From Palleronia abyssalis (lineage in GTDB: Bacteria > Pseudomonadota > Alphaproteobacteria > Rhodobacterales > Rhodobacteraceae), in the NCBI RefSeq assembly GCF_900302445.1, contig NZ_ONZF01000001.1, forward strand, positions 124,001 through 188,000: DNA of 64,000 nt. The letters run 5' to 3'. Positions 1 through 9,547 of this stretch are shown piece after piece. The first letter of the stretch is position 1. The number at the start of each line of letters is the position of its first letter. Made by a program: the position numbers and the translations under genes. The notes under the pieces were generated by a model, which saw only the letters and a list, made by a program, of their open reading frames with translations, made no database searches and was not told the DNA's origin.

Positions 1-449
1 ACCTCGTCCACAGTCAAGGGGTCCGTCGCGACCCCGCGCAACATCAGGACGATAGCGAAGACCGCGATGGAAAGGACGAAATTGAAGACAGGACCCGCCG
101 CGACGGTCAGGGCACGCGCCCAGACTGGTGCCCCCGCCATCGTGCTGCGCGCTTCTGCCGGGTCCAGCCCGGGCGTATCTGCCTGCCCCACGCTGGCCGC
201 GTTGGCATCGCCGCGGAACTTCACGTATCCGCCGACGGGAAAGGCCGCGACCTGCCATTGCGTGCCGCGCTTGTCGGTTCGGGACAGCAACACCGGCCCC
301 ATTCCAATCGAGAACACGTCCGCCTTGATGCCGCACCAGCGGCCGACGATGTAATGCCCGTATTCGTGGATCGCCACGATGATGCTGAGCGCTGCCACGA
401 AGGCCACCAGCGTGAATGCCAGCGACCCGAAATCCGGGATCAGTCCCAT
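1..449 (-). CDS. rseP: RIP metalloprotease RseP (site-2 protease), N-terminal part
   Basis: Membrane-embedded zinc protease that cleaves anti-sigma factors and leftover signal peptides within the inner membrane. Only the first ~149 residues are in the window; the gene runs off the left edge. The first membrane segment contains the catalytic motif HEYGH at residues 28-32, followed by the family-typical FSIGMGP and PVGGYVKF stretches. A second membrane segment with the N-(F)-V-L pattern lies near residues 125-140. The start is the ATG at 447-449, 10 bp beyond the dxr stop. It is the last visible gene of the pyrH-frr-uppS-cdsA-dxr-rseP block usual in alphaproteobacteria, where bamA generally follows. 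Sure of the family; the C-terminal half and its PDZ domains cannot be judged. Confidence 0.95.
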   Translation of the reverse strand, partial: MGLIPDFGSLAFTLVAFVAALSIIVAIHEYGHYIVGRWCGIKADVFSIGMGPVLLSRTDKRGTQWQVAAFPVGGYVKFRGDANAASVGQADTPGLDPAEARSTMAGAPVWARALTVAAGPVFNFVLSIAVFAIVLMLRGVATDPLTVDE

Positions 450-459
450 TTTGCCTCCC

Positions 460-1629
460 TCATGACGTCAGACGCGGCAGGACTTCGTCGACCCGCTTGC
501 GCGCCGTCTCGTCGGCGTTGCGCACCATATCGAGTGTGCTTGCGTCGATTCCAAGGCGTTCTGACGACATTATGTTCAGCACTCGCTCGACCGTCTCGGC
601 CATGTGGAGAAACGAGATCCGTCCCGCGATGAAATGATCGAGCGCGCGTTCCTTCGCGCCGTTGAATACCGTTCCCGAAAGCCCCCGGTCGCGCATCACC
701 TCGCGGGCCAGCCGCAGGGCGGGATACTTGACCTCGTCCGGCGCCTCGAAGGTCAGTCGCCCCATTGCGGCGAAATCAAGGCGCTCCACGGGAATATGGG
801 CGCGGTCTGGCCAGTTCAGCGCATAGCCGATGGCGTGGCGCATGTCGTGGGGGCCGACATGGGCCATCAACCCGCCATCGGTGAAGCCGACGATGGCGTG
901 GATCAGGGACTCGGGGTGAACCAGAACCTCGATGCGGGCGGGATCGACGCCAAAGAACTCCCGCGTTTCGATCAGCTCCAGCGCCTTGTTGAACATGGAC
1001 GCCGAGTCGATGGTGATCCGCTGGCCCATGTCCCAGTTTGGGTGTGTCGCTGCTTCGGCCGCCGTGGCGGTGGCAAGACGCTCGATCGGCCAATCGCGGA
1101 AAGCGCCCCCGCTGGCCGTTATGATGACCCGTTCGACCGCCTCCATACGCTCGCCCGTGAGGGCTTGGAAGACCGCGGAATGCTCGCTGTCGACAGGCAG
1201 GATCGTCGCGCCATGCCTCCGCGCCGTCTCCATCAGAAGCGGCCCCGCGCAGACGAGGCTTTCCTTGTTCGCAAGCGCCAGGGTTCCGCCGTTGCGCAGC
1301 GCGGCCAGCCCGGGCTCAAGCCCCGCGGCACCGACGATGGCTGACATCGCCCAGTCCACCGGGCGGGCCGCAGCCTCGAGGATTGCCTGACGCCCTGCAC
1401 CGGCCTCGACCCCGCTGCCGCGCAGCGCGTCCCGCAAATCGTCGAGGTCGCCTTCGTCCGCGACCACGGCGATCTTCGCACCGAAGGCCCGCGCCTGCTT
1501 GGCCAGCTTGGCCACATTGCGCCCGCCTGTCAGCGCCACGACTTCGTAAGCCTCCGGATCACGTGCGATCAGATCGAGCGTGTTGCACCCGATGGAGCCG
1601 GTGGCGCCGAAAATAGAAACCCGCCGCAT
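460..1629 (-). CDS. dxr: 1-deoxy-D-xylulose 5-phosphate reductoisomerase
   Basis: Second enzyme of the MEP (non-mevalonate) isoprenoid pathway, converting DXP to MEP with NADPH in the cytosol. The 389-residue product begins MRRVSIFGATGSIG, with the GxTGSIG nucleotide-binding loop at residues 8-14. It contains NKESLVCAG, the metal-site region PVDSEHSA and the flexible-loop tryptophan region HPNWDMG, all standard for Dxr, and its length matches the family. I take the start at 1629 because the longer open frame to 1665 overlaps cdsA and adds residues not seen in the family. It lies 4 bp after cdsA in a tightly packed envelope/isoprenoid operon with uppS, which consumes isoprenoid precursors. Confidence 0.96.
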   Translation of the reverse strand: MRRVSIFGATGSIGCNTLDLIARDPEAYEVVALTGGRNVAKLAKQARAFGAKIAVVADEGDLDDLRDALRGSGVEAGAGRQAILEAAARPVDWAMSAIVGAAGLEPGLAALRNGGTLALANKESLVCAGPLLMETARRHGATILPVDSEHSAVFQALTGERMEAVERVIITASGGAFRDWPIERLATATAAEAATHPNWDMGQRITIDSASMFNKALELIETREFFGVDPARIEVLVHPESLIHAIVGFTDGGLMAHVGPHDMRHAIGYALNWPDRAHIPVERLDFAAMGRLTFEAPDEVKYPALRLAREVMRDRGLSGTVFNGAKERALDHFIAGRISFLHMAETVERVLNIMSSERLGIDASTLDMVRNADETARKRVDEVLPRLTS

Positions 1630-1633
1630 TGCC

Positions 1634-2419
1634 TCAGACGGCCAGGCCCGGCGGGAAGCCGACAACGGGCGAAATCAGCAGAAGCGTGACCGACGCGCCC
1701 AGCATTCCATCGAAGCGGTCGAACAGGCCCCCGTGTCCGGGCAGCAGGCTCGAACTGTCCTTCACGCCCGCCCGCCGCTTCACCGCGGATTCGGCGATGT
1801 CGCCGATCTGGCCGGCCATGGACAGCGTGATCGAGATCGGTATGATCTCGGGGCCCGCCCCGGCGGCAATGCCGAACGCGCCGCCCGCGATGGCTGCGCC
1901 GATCCAGCCGGCGATGGTGCCCGACCATGTCTTGTTGGGACTGACGCGGGGCCACATCTTTGGGCCGCCGATCATGCGGCCGAAAATGTACCCGAAAACA
2001 TCCGTCACGATCACCACGACCGCAAGCCACAGCATCCATATGAACCCATATTCGGTCCTGAGGATATACAGTCCCAGCCCAGCCAGGATGATGAGTACGG
2101 TGAACAGCGCGAAGGTCACCCGCCGCTTGTCCAGCCACAAGGCCCCCGCAAAGGCAGGCGCGATACACAGGGGAAGCGCGTAGGCGGGCGGCAGAAGCTC
2201 GGCCGCCGTCAGTGCCAGACCCGCCATCACCCCGAGCCACACCGCCGGGGCGTTCACGTCGAGCATGCGCACAAGCTCCCAGACCATGACGCCCGAGATC
2301 GCGACCGTGAGCACCATGAAGATGGGGCCACCCAACCAGACGCAAAGCAGACCTACCGCCGCGATGATCGCACCGACGCCGATGCGCTCGCCCAGGTCAT
2401 TCCAACGGGATGTCGTCAT
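1634..2419 (-). CDS. cdsA: Phosphatidate cytidylyltransferase (CDP-diglyceride synthase)
   Basis: Integral membrane enzyme making CDP-diacylglycerol from phosphatidate and CTP, the branch point of phospholipid synthesis. The 261-residue protein is mostly hydrophobic segments. Its C-terminal half carries the CdsA signature: DVFGYIFGRMIGGPKMWP, then SPNKTWSG, then the LPGHGGLFDRFDG region with the conserved metal-binding Asp residues. The start codon overlaps the uppS stop as ATGA, indicating translational coupling. Length and signature fit the family closely. Confidence 0.95.
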   Translation of the reverse strand: MTTSRWNDLGERIGVGAIIAAVGLLCVWLGGPIFMVLTVAISGVMVWELVRMLDVNAPAVWLGVMAGLALTAAELLPPAYALPLCIAPAFAGALWLDKRRVTFALFTVLIILAGLGLYILRTEYGFIWMLWLAVVVIVTDVFGYIFGRMIGGPKMWPRVSPNKTWSGTIAGWIGAAIAGGAFGIAAGAGPEIIPISITLSMAGQIGDIAESAVKRRAGVKDSSSLLPGHGGLFDRFDGMLGASVTLLLISPVVGFPPGLAV

Positions 2420-3153
2420 GCGGTGACCGCACCGAACCGGCGCTCACGCTCTCCGAACCGGGCCACGGCCTCGGCAAAGCGGTCTGCCGTGAAGTCGGGC
2501 CACAGGGTGTCGATGAATTCGTACTCGGCATAGGCCGATTGCCAAAGCAGGAAGTTCGAGATCCGGGCCTCGCCGCTGGTGCGGACCACGAGGTCGGGAT
2601 CGGGCAGCACGTGGGTATCAAGGAACCGCGCCAGCACCGTTTCGTCGACATCATTGGGGCACAGCCGCCCGGCAGCGACCTCGGCGGCCAGCCGTTTGGT
2701 GGCGCGGCCGATCTCATCGCGGCCCCCGTAATTCAGGGCGATCGTCAGGTTCAGCCTGTCGTTCTTCGAAGTCAGAAGCTCCAGCTCGTCCATCAGCCGG
2801 CCCAGCTTGGGGTCCAGTGCCACGCGATCACCGATGAACCGAACCCGCACGCCCGCGGCCAGAAGCTCCCGCGCCTCGGACTGGATGTAGCGCCGGAACA
2901 GCGACATCAGTCCCGCGACCTCGCTTTGCGTGCGGCGCCAGTTCTCGGTCGAGAAGGCGAAGATCGTCAGATGCGTCACGCCCAGATCCGGGCACGCACG
3001 CACGATTTCCTTGCACCGTTTTGCGCCGGCATGGTGGCCGGCAAGGCGTGGCTTGCCACGCGCGGCGGCCCAGCGGCCGTTGCCATCCATGATACAGGCA
3101 ACATGGCGTGGACCGTTCTTCACGGGATGGGTCACTGTAGTTTCCTCAAACAT
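2416..3153 (-). CDS. uppS: Undecaprenyl diphosphate synthase (cis-prenyltransferase)
   Basis: Adds isopentenyl units in cis to farnesyl diphosphate to give the C55 carrier lipid for peptidoglycan and surface polysaccharides. The 245-residue protein has the catalytic block IMDGNGRWA (Asp23), the helix-3 region FAFSTENWRR, the NYGGRDEI block, and the C-terminal block DLVVRTSGEARISNFLLWQ, all diagnostic of UppS. It ends in an ATGA overlap with cdsA. The 83 bp between its start and the frr stop shows no recognisable signal. Confidence 0.96.
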   Translation of the reverse strand: MFEETTVTHPVKNGPRHVACIMDGNGRWAAARGKPRLAGHHAGAKRCKEIVRACPDLGVTHLTIFAFSTENWRRTQSEVAGLMSLFRRYIQSEARELLAAGVRVRFIGDRVALDPKLGRLMDELELLTSKNDRLNLTIALNYGGRDEIGRATKRLAAEVAAGRLCPNDVDETVLARFLDTHVLPDPDLVVRTSGEARISNFLLWQSAYAEYEFIDTLWPDFTADRFAEAVARFGERERRFGAVTA

Positions 3154-3236
3154 TCACCGCTTTACTTACCGTCACGGACAACCTCGGGTCTACCCGCAAT
3201 ACGCGACGAGAGTGACAGATCCGCCCGCGATGCACG

Positions 3237-3803
3237 TCAAACCTGCATGATTTCCTGCTGTTTGGTCTCCAGCGTGTCGTCAACCCGCTTGATGTACTCG
3301 TCCGTCATCTCCTGGATTTCGGTCTGCCAGAGCTTCTGGTCGTCCTCGCCCATGCCGTTCGACTTGGCCTTCTTGAGCTGGTCCATCCCGTCACGGCGGA
3401 CGTTACGGATCGCGACGCGGGCGTTCTCGGCGTAGGTTCCGGCTACCTTGGCCAGGTCCTTGCGCCGCTCCTCGTTCAGTTCGGGGATCGGCAGACGGAT
3501 GGTCGTGCCATCGATGACCGGATTGATTCCCAGGCCGGACTCGCGGATCGCCTTTTCGGCCTTCCCGACCAACGTCTTGTCCCAGATCGAGATGGTGACC
3601 ATCCGCGGCTCGGGCACGTTGACGGTGCCGACCTGGTTGATCGGCGTCGCGGCGCCATAGGCGTCGACCATGATCGGCTCGACCATGGATGCCGACGCCC
3701 GCCCCGTGCGCAGCGACGCGAATTCCTGCCGCAGCGCCTGCATGGCGCCGTCCATGCGGCGCTTGAGGTCATCCGTGTCGATATCAAGGTCTTCGTTTGC
3801 CAT
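3237..3803 (-). CDS. frr: Ribosome recycling factor
   Basis: With EF-G, splits post-termination 70S ribosomes. The 188-residue protein starts MANEDLDID at the ATG 3801-3803; the open frame extends further upstream but without family similarity, and 185-188 residues is the usual length. It has the typical [14 protein letters not shown] helix, the LRTGRAS segment, [16 protein letters not shown], and a long charged helix ending near ...[12 protein letters not shown]. In most relatives frr directly follows pyrH. Here a plus-strand gene sits between them, so frr needs its own promoter, presumably in the 209 bp between 3804 and 4012, or transcription across the antisense gene. Confidence 0.96.
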   Translation of the reverse strand: MANEDLDIDTDDLKRRMDGAMQALRQEFASLRTGRASASMVEPIMVDAYGAATPINQVGTVNVPEPRMVTISIWDKTLVGKAEKAIRESGLGINPVIDGTTIRLPIPELNEERRKDLAKVAGTYAENARVAIRNVRRDGMDQLKKAKSNGMGEDDQKLWQTEIQEMTDEYIKRVDDTLETKQQEIMQV

Positions 3804-4012
3804 ATTTCCGTCCGCCCGTTGATGCGTTCCGCGCGACATATGCCCGACCGTGACGCGGATTTCCAGCCTGTGCCGTCGACCTGCCCCGCGCCCGGGCCCG
3901 CAGGGACGAATCGATTTGTTCGGGATGTCCCCGCTTCTGACACAATCCAATCAGGCTCATGCGCGGTTCGTCGGTTCTATCAAACGGGGGTTTGCTTCCG
4001 GGGATACGAAAA

Positions 4013-5065
4013 ATGAACGTTAACACGGTCAACATGATCTATCTCGGCAGATTGCCCCTTGTGGACACGGTCGAGGGCAATACCAGGTCCGAGGATGCGT
4101 CGAAGCTTCTCGGGACTTACCAGGACAGTTCGGATCTTCGCCTTACGGAGCTGAAGAACCATGACGCCAACCACGACGGCGTCATCTCCGACGACGAAAT
4201 GGGTCATAGCGATTATGTGACCTACCGCCTCGACGGAACCGACTATGCGGCGCGACCGGATTCTTCGGTCATGTACGAAGCGTCGGTGACCGAGGAAGAC
4301 GGTACCGTGACGAAGCTTTCAGTCGCCGTGATCCAGTTTCCCAACGGGGATACCTTCGTGACCGACCTGCACGGGGCAAATGATCTCGACGACAAGAAGA
4401 TCGACAGCATAGAACTGACGAAAGTCGTGAACGCGAACTACAGCGGATATTACGACCATCATAGCGTCGAGAATACCGTGGTCTGTTTCGCCTCCGGCAC
4501 GCCGATCAGGACTGCCAAAGGTATTTGTCGCGTCGAGGAGTTGTTCCCGGGTGACATGATCCAAACGGCCGACCACGGGCTGCGCGCCCTTCTCTGGGTG
4601 GGTGCCTCAACGCTTGAAAGCCCTGGCCGCCATGCGCCGATCCGAATTGCCAGGGGCGCGCTGGGTCCCGGCCTGCCGGACCGCGACCTCGTGGTCTCGC
4701 CCCAGCACCGGGTGCTGGTCCGATCGCGAATCGCGCAGCGCATGTTCGACACCGAAGAGGTTCTAATCGCCGCCAAGCGATTACTGCCCCTAGATGGCGT
4801 CACCCAAGAGGATCCGAACGTACCGGTGACGTACCACCACCTGTTGTTCGATGGGCACGAACTGGTCGAGGCCTGCGGGCTTTGGGCGGAATCCCTCTAT
4901 AACGGACCGGCCGCGCGACGGGTGGTCCCGGCGGCGCAACGGGCCGAACTTGCCGCGGTCTTCGGCCCCGCCTGGCCCCATGTTCGCACCATACCCGCAA
5001 ACGCTCGGCAGCGCAGGCTGGTGGAACGGCACACTCAGAACGACAAGCCGCTGGTCGCCGTGTGA
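4013..5065 (+). CDS. Hint-domain protein with an EF-hand-like calcium loop
   Basis: A 350-residue protein of the Hint_2 (hedgehog/intein-like) type. From residue 158 it reads CFASGTPIRT, the Hint start with its nucleophilic Cys158. The later block SPQHRVLVRS at 229-238 and the closing block TYHHLLFDGHELVEA are also typical. The N-terminal part (YLGRLPLVDT...) resembles that of other Hint_2 proteins of this group. It includes a canonical EF-hand loop at residues 51-62 (D-x-N-x-D-G-x-I-x-x-x-E), so calcium binding is likely. No signal peptide or membrane segment is seen; relatives are often thought to be exported by type I systems, which is inference here. I use the ATG at 4013, since the frame upstream to 3959 lacks a ribosome site. 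It lies between pyrH (convergent, 9 bp) and frr (divergent). Substrate and function are unknown. Confidence 0.85.
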   Translation: MNVNTVNMIYLGRLPLVDTVEGNTRSEDASKLLGTYQDSSDLRLTELKNHDANHDGVISDDEMGHSDYVTYRLDGTDYAARPDSSVMYEASVTEEDGTVTKLSVAVIQFPNGDTFVTDLHGANDLDDKKIDSIELTKVVNANYSGYYDHHSVENTVVCFASGTPIRTAKGICRVEELFPGDMIQTADHGLRALLWVGASTLESPGRHAPIRIARGALGPGLPDRDLVVSPQHRVLVRSRIAQRMFDTEEVLIAAKRLLPLDGVTQEDPNVPVTYHHLLFDGHELVEACGLWAESLYNGPAARRVVPAAQRAELAAVFGPAWPHVRTIPANARQRRLVERHTQNDKPLVAV

Positions 5066-5074
5066 CCATGTCGC

Positions 5075-5809
5075 CTATCGGTCGGACACGCTGGTGAATG
5101 TCCCCTCGCCTGCTAGGATTCCCCGGAACCCGCCGGGCTCATCCAAGCTGAACACGATGATCGGCAGCTGGTTGTCCCGCGCCAGGGCGATGGCGGAGGC
5201 GTCCATGACGTTCAGGTGTTTTTGCAGCACCTCGTCATAGGTCACGTGATCGAAGCGGACCGCGTCGGGGTGCTTCTGCGGGTCCTTGTCATAGACGCCG
5301 TCGACCCCGTTCTTGCCCATGAAGATCGCCTGGCAGTTCATCTCGGACGCGCGCAGCGTCGCGGCGGTGTCAGTCGTGAAATAAGGGTTTCCCGTGCCGG
5401 CCGCGAAGATGCAGACGCGCTTCTTCTCCAGGTGGCGTACGGCGCGGCGGCGGATATAGGGCTCGGCCACCTCGTTCATCGTGATCGCGCTGATCACGCG
5501 GGTGTGGATGTTCAGCGCTTCAAGCGCGCCCTGCACCGCCAACGCGTTCATCACCGTGGCAAGCATCCCCATGTAGTCGGCGGTCGTCCGCTCCATACCC
5601 TGGGCAGATCCTTGCAGGCCGCGGAAGATGTTGCCCCCGCCGATCACCATGCAAACCTCGACCCCAAGGTCGTGGACAGACTTCACCTCGCGCGCGATCC
5701 GTTCGACCGTCGGCGGGTTCAGCCCGTAGCCGCGATCGCCCATCAGCGCCTCGCCGGAAATCTTCAGAAGTACCCTGTCGTAGCGCCTTGCCTCTGCCTG
5801 CTCCGCCAT
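5075..5809 (-). CDS. pyrH: Uridylate kinase (UMP kinase)
   Basis: Phosphorylates UMP to UDP, feeding RNA, DNA and envelope precursor synthesis. The 244-residue protein begins [20 protein letters not shown], with the amino-acid-kinase Gly-rich KISGEALMG segment. It also has [11 protein letters not shown], the hexamer-interface region around [11 protein letters not shown], and the nucleotide site [12 protein letters not shown]. Start chosen at 5809; the longer frame overlaps miaA and is not family-like. Divergent from miaA with 77 bp between starts, which must hold both promoters. Confidence 0.96.
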   Translation of the reverse strand: MAEQAEARRYDRVLLKISGEALMGDRGYGLNPPTVERIAREVKSVHDLGVEVCMVIGGGNIFRGLQGSAQGMERTTADYMGMLATVMNALAVQGALEALNIHTRVISAITMNEVAEPYIRRRAVRHLEKKRVCIFAAGTGNPYFTTDTAATLRASEMNCQAIFMGKNGVDGVYDKDPQKHPDAVRFDHVTYDEVLQKHLNVMDASAIALARDNQLPIIVFSLDEPGGFRGILAGEGTFTSVSDR

Positions 5810-5886
5810 CGCCCGTAACCCCCTTTTGCGTCGCAGCGATAAATGTCCGAAAAGGCCCTTCGGCACAACACGAAGGGAAAGGGAAC

Positions 5887-6750
5887 ATGCGTATCGACGA
5901 GGCGCTCGACCGTGCGGCGGCCCCCGGACCGGTTCTGATCGCGGGGCCCACGGCCAGCGGCAAGTCCGCCTTGGCGCTTGCCATCGCCGAGGCACATGGG
6001 GGCATCGTCGTCAACGCCGATGCCCTTCAGGTCTATGCCCGTTGGCGCATCCTGACGGCCCGACCGTCCCCCGCGGACGAGGCGCGGGTCCCGCATGCCC
6101 TCTACGGCAATGTGCGGGGCACCGAGTATTCTGTCGGCGACTGGCTGCGCGACCTTCCCCCTTTCCTCGACCACCCGAAGCCGGTGATCGTTGGTGGGAC
6201 TGGCCTTTATCTGACGGCATTGACCGAAGGCCTCGCCGAAATTCCGCCGACCCCGCCCATGATCCGTACCGAGGCCGATGCTCGACCGCTGTCGCAGCTG
6301 CTGGACGAGCTCGACCCCGAGACCGTCACCCGGATCGACACACGGAACCGCGCCCGGGTTCAGCGCGCCTGGGAGGTTCTGCGCGCGACGGGCCGCCCGC
6401 TGGCGCAGTGGCAGGACGACACCGCGCCGCCGTTGCTGCCGCTCTCGCGCGCCACGGCTTTCGTGCTTTCAGCCCCGCCCGAGGATCTGACGCCACGCAT
6501 CACGGCCCGTTTCGACGCGATGCTCGACGCCGGCGCGCTGGAGGAAGTGCGCGCGAACCTTGCCAATTTCGATCCCTCCCGTCCCGCGGACCGGGCCATC
6601 GGCGCTGTGGAGCTGGCTGATTACCTTGGGGGGCGGATCGACCTTGTGGCCGCCCGGGACCGCGCCGTGGTAGCGACCCGGCAATTCGCCAAGCGCCAGC
6701 GCACCTGGTTTCGGGCGCGCATGGGGGGGTGGCAGAGGGTTGATTGCTGA
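5887..6750 (+). CDS. miaA: tRNA dimethylallyltransferase
   Basis: Transfers a dimethylallyl group to N6 of A37 in tRNAs that read codons starting with U. The 287-residue protein has the P-loop GPTASGKS at residues 20-27, the [11 protein letters not shown] segment equivalent to the DSxQvYrgm block, [11 protein letters not shown], and the tRNA-binding [13 protein letters not shown] block near the C-terminus. The start follows a strong purine-rich ribosome site (GGAAAGGGAAC). It uses dimethylallyl diphosphate, so it is metabolically linked to dxr and uppS nearby. The open frame reaches back to 5788 but overlaps the pyrH start. Confidence 0.95.
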   Translation: MRIDEALDRAAAPGPVLIAGPTASGKSALALAIAEAHGGIVVNADALQVYARWRILTARPSPADEARVPHALYGNVRGTEYSVGDWLRDLPPFLDHPKPVIVGGTGLYLTALTEGLAEIPPTPPMIRTEADARPLSQLLDELDPETVTRIDTRNRARVQRAWEVLRATGRPLAQWQDDTAPPLLPLSRATAFVLSAPPEDLTPRITARFDAMLDAGALEEVRANLANFDPSRPADRAIGAVELADYLGGRIDLVAARDRAVVATRQFAKRQRTWFRARMGGWQRVDC

Positions 6751-6851
6751 TGCGCAGACCGGCGGCGACCGAATTTCCTTGGAGAATCGGGGTCACCTTT
6801 CCTAGCCTCGGGACAAGACCGGTCCGCTGCCGCTTTCCGGAGTTCACGATC

Positions 6852-7658
6852 ATGCTCGATCTTCCCCGGCCAGAGGCCGGTCTTCGTATCGTCCCGCTTC
6901 ACCGTCTGTGCGCCGGGGGCCGTTGGCGTACAGAAGCGATGCGGTCCTATGGACAGGCCGTCCTGTACTGGTTCATCCGCGGTCAGGGTCGGGTGACCGT
7001 GCAGGGTATCACGCGGGGCTACGGCGCGCACAATGCCGTGCTCCTGCCGCCCGGTACCATGCACGGGTTTGATACCGCCGGCACGGTGCAGGGTCATGCG
7101 GTTTTCTTGCCCAAGGACGCCGAGCCGGACATGCCGTCGATTCCGCTGCATCTCAGGTTGCGTGATGTCCAGCCTCAGGCCGAGCTGACATTCCACATAG
7201 AGGCCATGCGCGCCGAACTGGAACGCGGTGCCAACACATCCGAGGTTGCGCTGACCCATCACGTGGGACTTCTGACCGTATGGCTATCGCGCCAAGCTGG
7301 AGAAGCCTGGACCCGCGACGAAGACCTCACATCAACCCCGGGCGAGTCGCTGGCGTCGGCCTACACCTCGCTTCTGGAACGGTACTTCCGCGACGGGCAT
7401 GGGGTGGCGGATTACGCACGCGCGCTGGGCGTGACGCCTGCGCACCTGACCCGGTGCTGCCGCCAGACCTCGGGCCGTGCCGCTTCGGACTTGTTGCACG
7501 ACAGGCTGCATTTCGAAGCGTGCCGTCTGCTGGGCGAGACGCGAATGCCCGTGAAGGCGGTGGCCGAAACTCTCGGATTCCGCTCCTCCGCCTATTTCAC
7601 TCGTGCTTTCCGGGCCCGCGCGGGCATGACGCCATCGCAGTTTCGACGCCGCGCCTAG
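6852..7658 (+). CDS. AraC-family transcriptional regulator with cupin sensor domain
   Basis: A 268-residue regulator. The N-terminal ~130 residues form an AraC-type cupin-like sensor domain (VLYWFIRGQGRVTVQG..., LLPPGTMHGF). The C-terminal ~100 residues carry two helix-turn-helices: GVADYARALGVTPAHLTRCCRQ, and the second with the signature VKAVAETLGFRSSAYFTRAFRARAGMTPSQFR. Start taken at the ATG 6852; the frame extends back into the miaA 3' end. It sits just upstream of, and in the same direction as, a complete peptide-type ABC transporter, so it may control that transporter; the ligand is unknown. Confidence 0.88.
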   Translation: MLDLPRPEAGLRIVPLHRLCAGGRWRTEAMRSYGQAVLYWFIRGQGRVTVQGITRGYGAHNAVLLPPGTMHGFDTAGTVQGHAVFLPKDAEPDMPSIPLHLRLRDVQPQAELTFHIEAMRAELERGANTSEVALTHHVGLLTVWLSRQAGEAWTRDEDLTSTPGESLASAYTSLLERYFRDGHGVADYARALGVTPAHLTRCCRQTSGRAASDLLHDRLHFEACRLLGETRMPVKAVAETLGFRSSAYFTRAFRARAGMTPSQFRRRA

Positions 7659-7713
7659 GTCTGCTCGCGACATATCGGCATGTCGTTTTTGCAAGAATGC
7701 CCGGCCCGTCGTG

Positions 7714-7743
7714 TTGACGCTCGCCCCGCGTCCGGCGCATTAT
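7714..7743 (+). promoter_or_regulatory. Putative sigma-70 promoter for the peptide-type ABC transporter
   Basis: A TTGACG -35-like hexamer at 7714-7719 (5 of 6 consensus bases) is followed after 18 bp by CATTAT at 7738-7743 (4 of 6). It lies in the 168 bp gap between the AraC gene and the binding-protein gene and would leave an ~80-nt leader. A strong ribosome site, GGGAGAGA, precedes the ATG at 7827. No operator for the AraC protein is obvious. Confidence 0.4.
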
Positions 7744-7826
7744 GCTAAACAACGAACAAGCAGGCCCCAGGGCAATGCGGCTTAAAAAACGCCGCGCAAT
7801 CAATCGACACGACCAGGGAGAGACCG

Positions 7827-9488
7827 ATGACCCATTCCACCGACCGGATCCATCCGGCCGCCAAGATGCATGCCGACGAATACCGCGCAGGCCAGATCGA
7901 CCGCCGGGAATTCCTGACTCGCGCCACGTCACTGGGCGTGGCAGCAACAGCGGCTTACGGGCTGATCGGCGCCACGGCCCCCACCGCGGCCCGTGCGCAA
8001 GAGGCCCAGCAGGGCGGAACGCTGCGCATCCAGATGGAGTTGCCCGCGCTGAAAGATCCCCGGACGTGGGACTGGTCCGAGATCGCCAACCAGTGCCGTG
8101 GCTGGCTGGAATACCTCGTGGAATACCAGCGCGACGGAACCTTCCGTGGCATGCTTCTGGACAGCTGGGACGTCAATGAGGATGCGACGCAGTACACGTT
8201 GAACCTGCGCGAAGGCGTGACGTGGAACAACGGCGATACTTTCACCGCCGAGGATGTGATGCACAATATCGAGCGTTGGTGTGATGCGGGCGTCGAGGGC
8301 AACTCGATGGCCGGTCGCATGGGCGGTCTGGTGGATCCCGACACCCAGCAGCTGCGCGAAGGTGCGGTGGAAGTGGTCGACGACATGACCGTTCGCCTGA
8401 CCCTGCCCAATCCCGACATCACCCTGATCGCGGGATTTGCCGATTATCCCGCCGCCGTCGTACACCGCAGCTATACAGGCGGCGACCCCGCCGAGAACCC
8501 CATCGGCACCGGACCCTTCCTGCCGGTCGAAGTCTCGCCCAACGTCCGCACGATCGTCGAGCGGAACGAAGATCACGACTGGTGGGGCGCCGAGGTCTAT
8601 GACGGTCCGTTCCTCGACCGGATCGAGTATATCGATTATGGTACCGATCCCGCCGCGTGGCTGGCCGCGCTGGAGTCCGAAGAGGTCGACATGCTCTACG
8701 AGAGCGTTGGCGAATTCATCGAGATCATGGACTCGATCGGGCTGGAGAAGTCCGAGGTCGTGACCGCCAACACCTTCTGCGTGCGCCCGAACCAGCTGGC
8801 CGAAGTCAACGGGCAGCGGATCTATGAGGACAGGACCGTCCGCCGGGCGCTGGCCATGGCGTGCAACAACGATGTCCTCCTCGAACTGGGATATGCCGGG
8901 TTGGGCGAAGTCGCTCAGAACCACCATGTCTGCCCGATCCATCCCGAATATGCCGAGATCGAACCGGCCGTCTACGCCCCTGATGAAGCCGCCCAGATGA
9001 TGCAGGACGCGGGTATCGGCGATGTCGAGCATGAGCTGGTCTCGCTCGACAGCGGGTTCCAGCGCGACACGTGCGACGCCGTCGCGGCCCAGCTGCGCGA
9101 CGCGGGAATTCCTGTGGCGCGGACGATCCTGCCGGGCTCGACCTACTGGAACGACTGGAACAAGTTCCCGTTCTCGGGGACCGAGTGGAACATGCGCCCG
9201 CTGGGCGTTCAGGTTCTGTCGCTGGCCTATCGCTCGGGCGCCGCGTGGAACGAAAGTGGTTTTGCGAACGAGGAGTTCGACCGGATGCTCGACCAGGCGA
9301 TGTCCATCGCCGATGCCGAGGAACGCTCGCAGCTCATGGCCGATATCGAACGCCTTCTGCAGGAAGAGGGCGTCATCATCCAGCCCTACTGGCGCTCGAT
9401 CTACCGGCACCACATTCCGGGTCTTCTGGGCGCAGAGATGCACCCGACCTTCGAGATCCATCCTTATAAACTGGCTTTGACCGCCTGA
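7827..9488 (+). CDS. Peptide/oligopeptide-type ABC transporter substrate-binding protein (SBP_bac_5)
   Basis: Periplasmic solute receptor of 553 residues. The N-terminus carries a twin-arginine-like motif, [13 protein letters not shown], followed by a hydrophobic stretch and an ARAQ-type cleavage site near residue 55, so Tat export is likely. The body shows the DppA/OppA pattern: GGTLRIQM at the mature N-terminus, [22 protein letters not shown], and [13 protein letters not shown] [12 protein letters not shown]. It is slightly longer than E. coli DppA. It is followed by two permeases and a fused ATPase, giving a complete importer. Substrate is not predictable; this family takes peptides, glycosides, opines and nickel chelates. 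Confidence 0.9.
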   Translation: MTHSTDRIHPAAKMHADEYRAGQIDRREFLTRATSLGVAATAAYGLIGATAPTAARAQEAQQGGTLRIQMELPALKDPRTWDWSEIANQCRGWLEYLVEYQRDGTFRGMLLDSWDVNEDATQYTLNLREGVTWNNGDTFTAEDVMHNIERWCDAGVEGNSMAGRMGGLVDPDTQQLREGAVEVVDDMTVRLTLPNPDITLIAGFADYPAAVVHRSYTGGDPAENPIGTGPFLPVEVSPNVRTIVERNEDHDWWGAEVYDGPFLDRIEYIDYGTDPAAWLAALESEEVDMLYESVGEFIEIMDSIGLEKSEVVTANTFCVRPNQLAEVNGQRIYEDRTVRRALAMACNNDVLLELGYAGLGEVAQNHHVCPIHPEYAEIEPAVYAPDEAAQMMQDAGIGDVEHELVSLDSGFQRDTCDAVAAQLRDAGIPVARTILPGSTYWNDWNKFPFSGTEWNMRPLGVQVLSLAYRSGAAWNESGFANEEFDRMLDQAMSIADAEERSQLMADIERLLQEEGVIIQPYWRSIYRHHIPGLLGAEMHPTFEIHPYKLALTA

Positions 9489-9494
9489 CCGTAG

Positions 9495-9518
9495 CGCGGG
9501 GCCTTCACGGGCCCCGCG
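9495..9518 (+). promoter_or_regulatory. Intercistronic stem-loop between binding protein and first permease genes
   Basis: A perfect 9-bp GC-rich hairpin: CGCGGGGCC at 9495-9503 pairs with GGCCCCGCG at 9510-9518 around a 6-nt loop, starting 7 bp after the binding-protein stop. Only two T follow, so it is a poor terminator. Such hairpins commonly protect the upstream mRNA or cause partial termination, giving more binding protein than permease. Confidence 0.55.
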
Positions 9519-9547
9519 TTCCAAGGCCCTGATCGAAGGAATCCTGG

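Noticed and set aside
7929..9524. 531-codon open frame antisense to the ABC binding-protein gene
   Set aside because: It mirrors codon bias of a clear SBP_bac_5 gene in high-GC DNA; no start signal or family motif.
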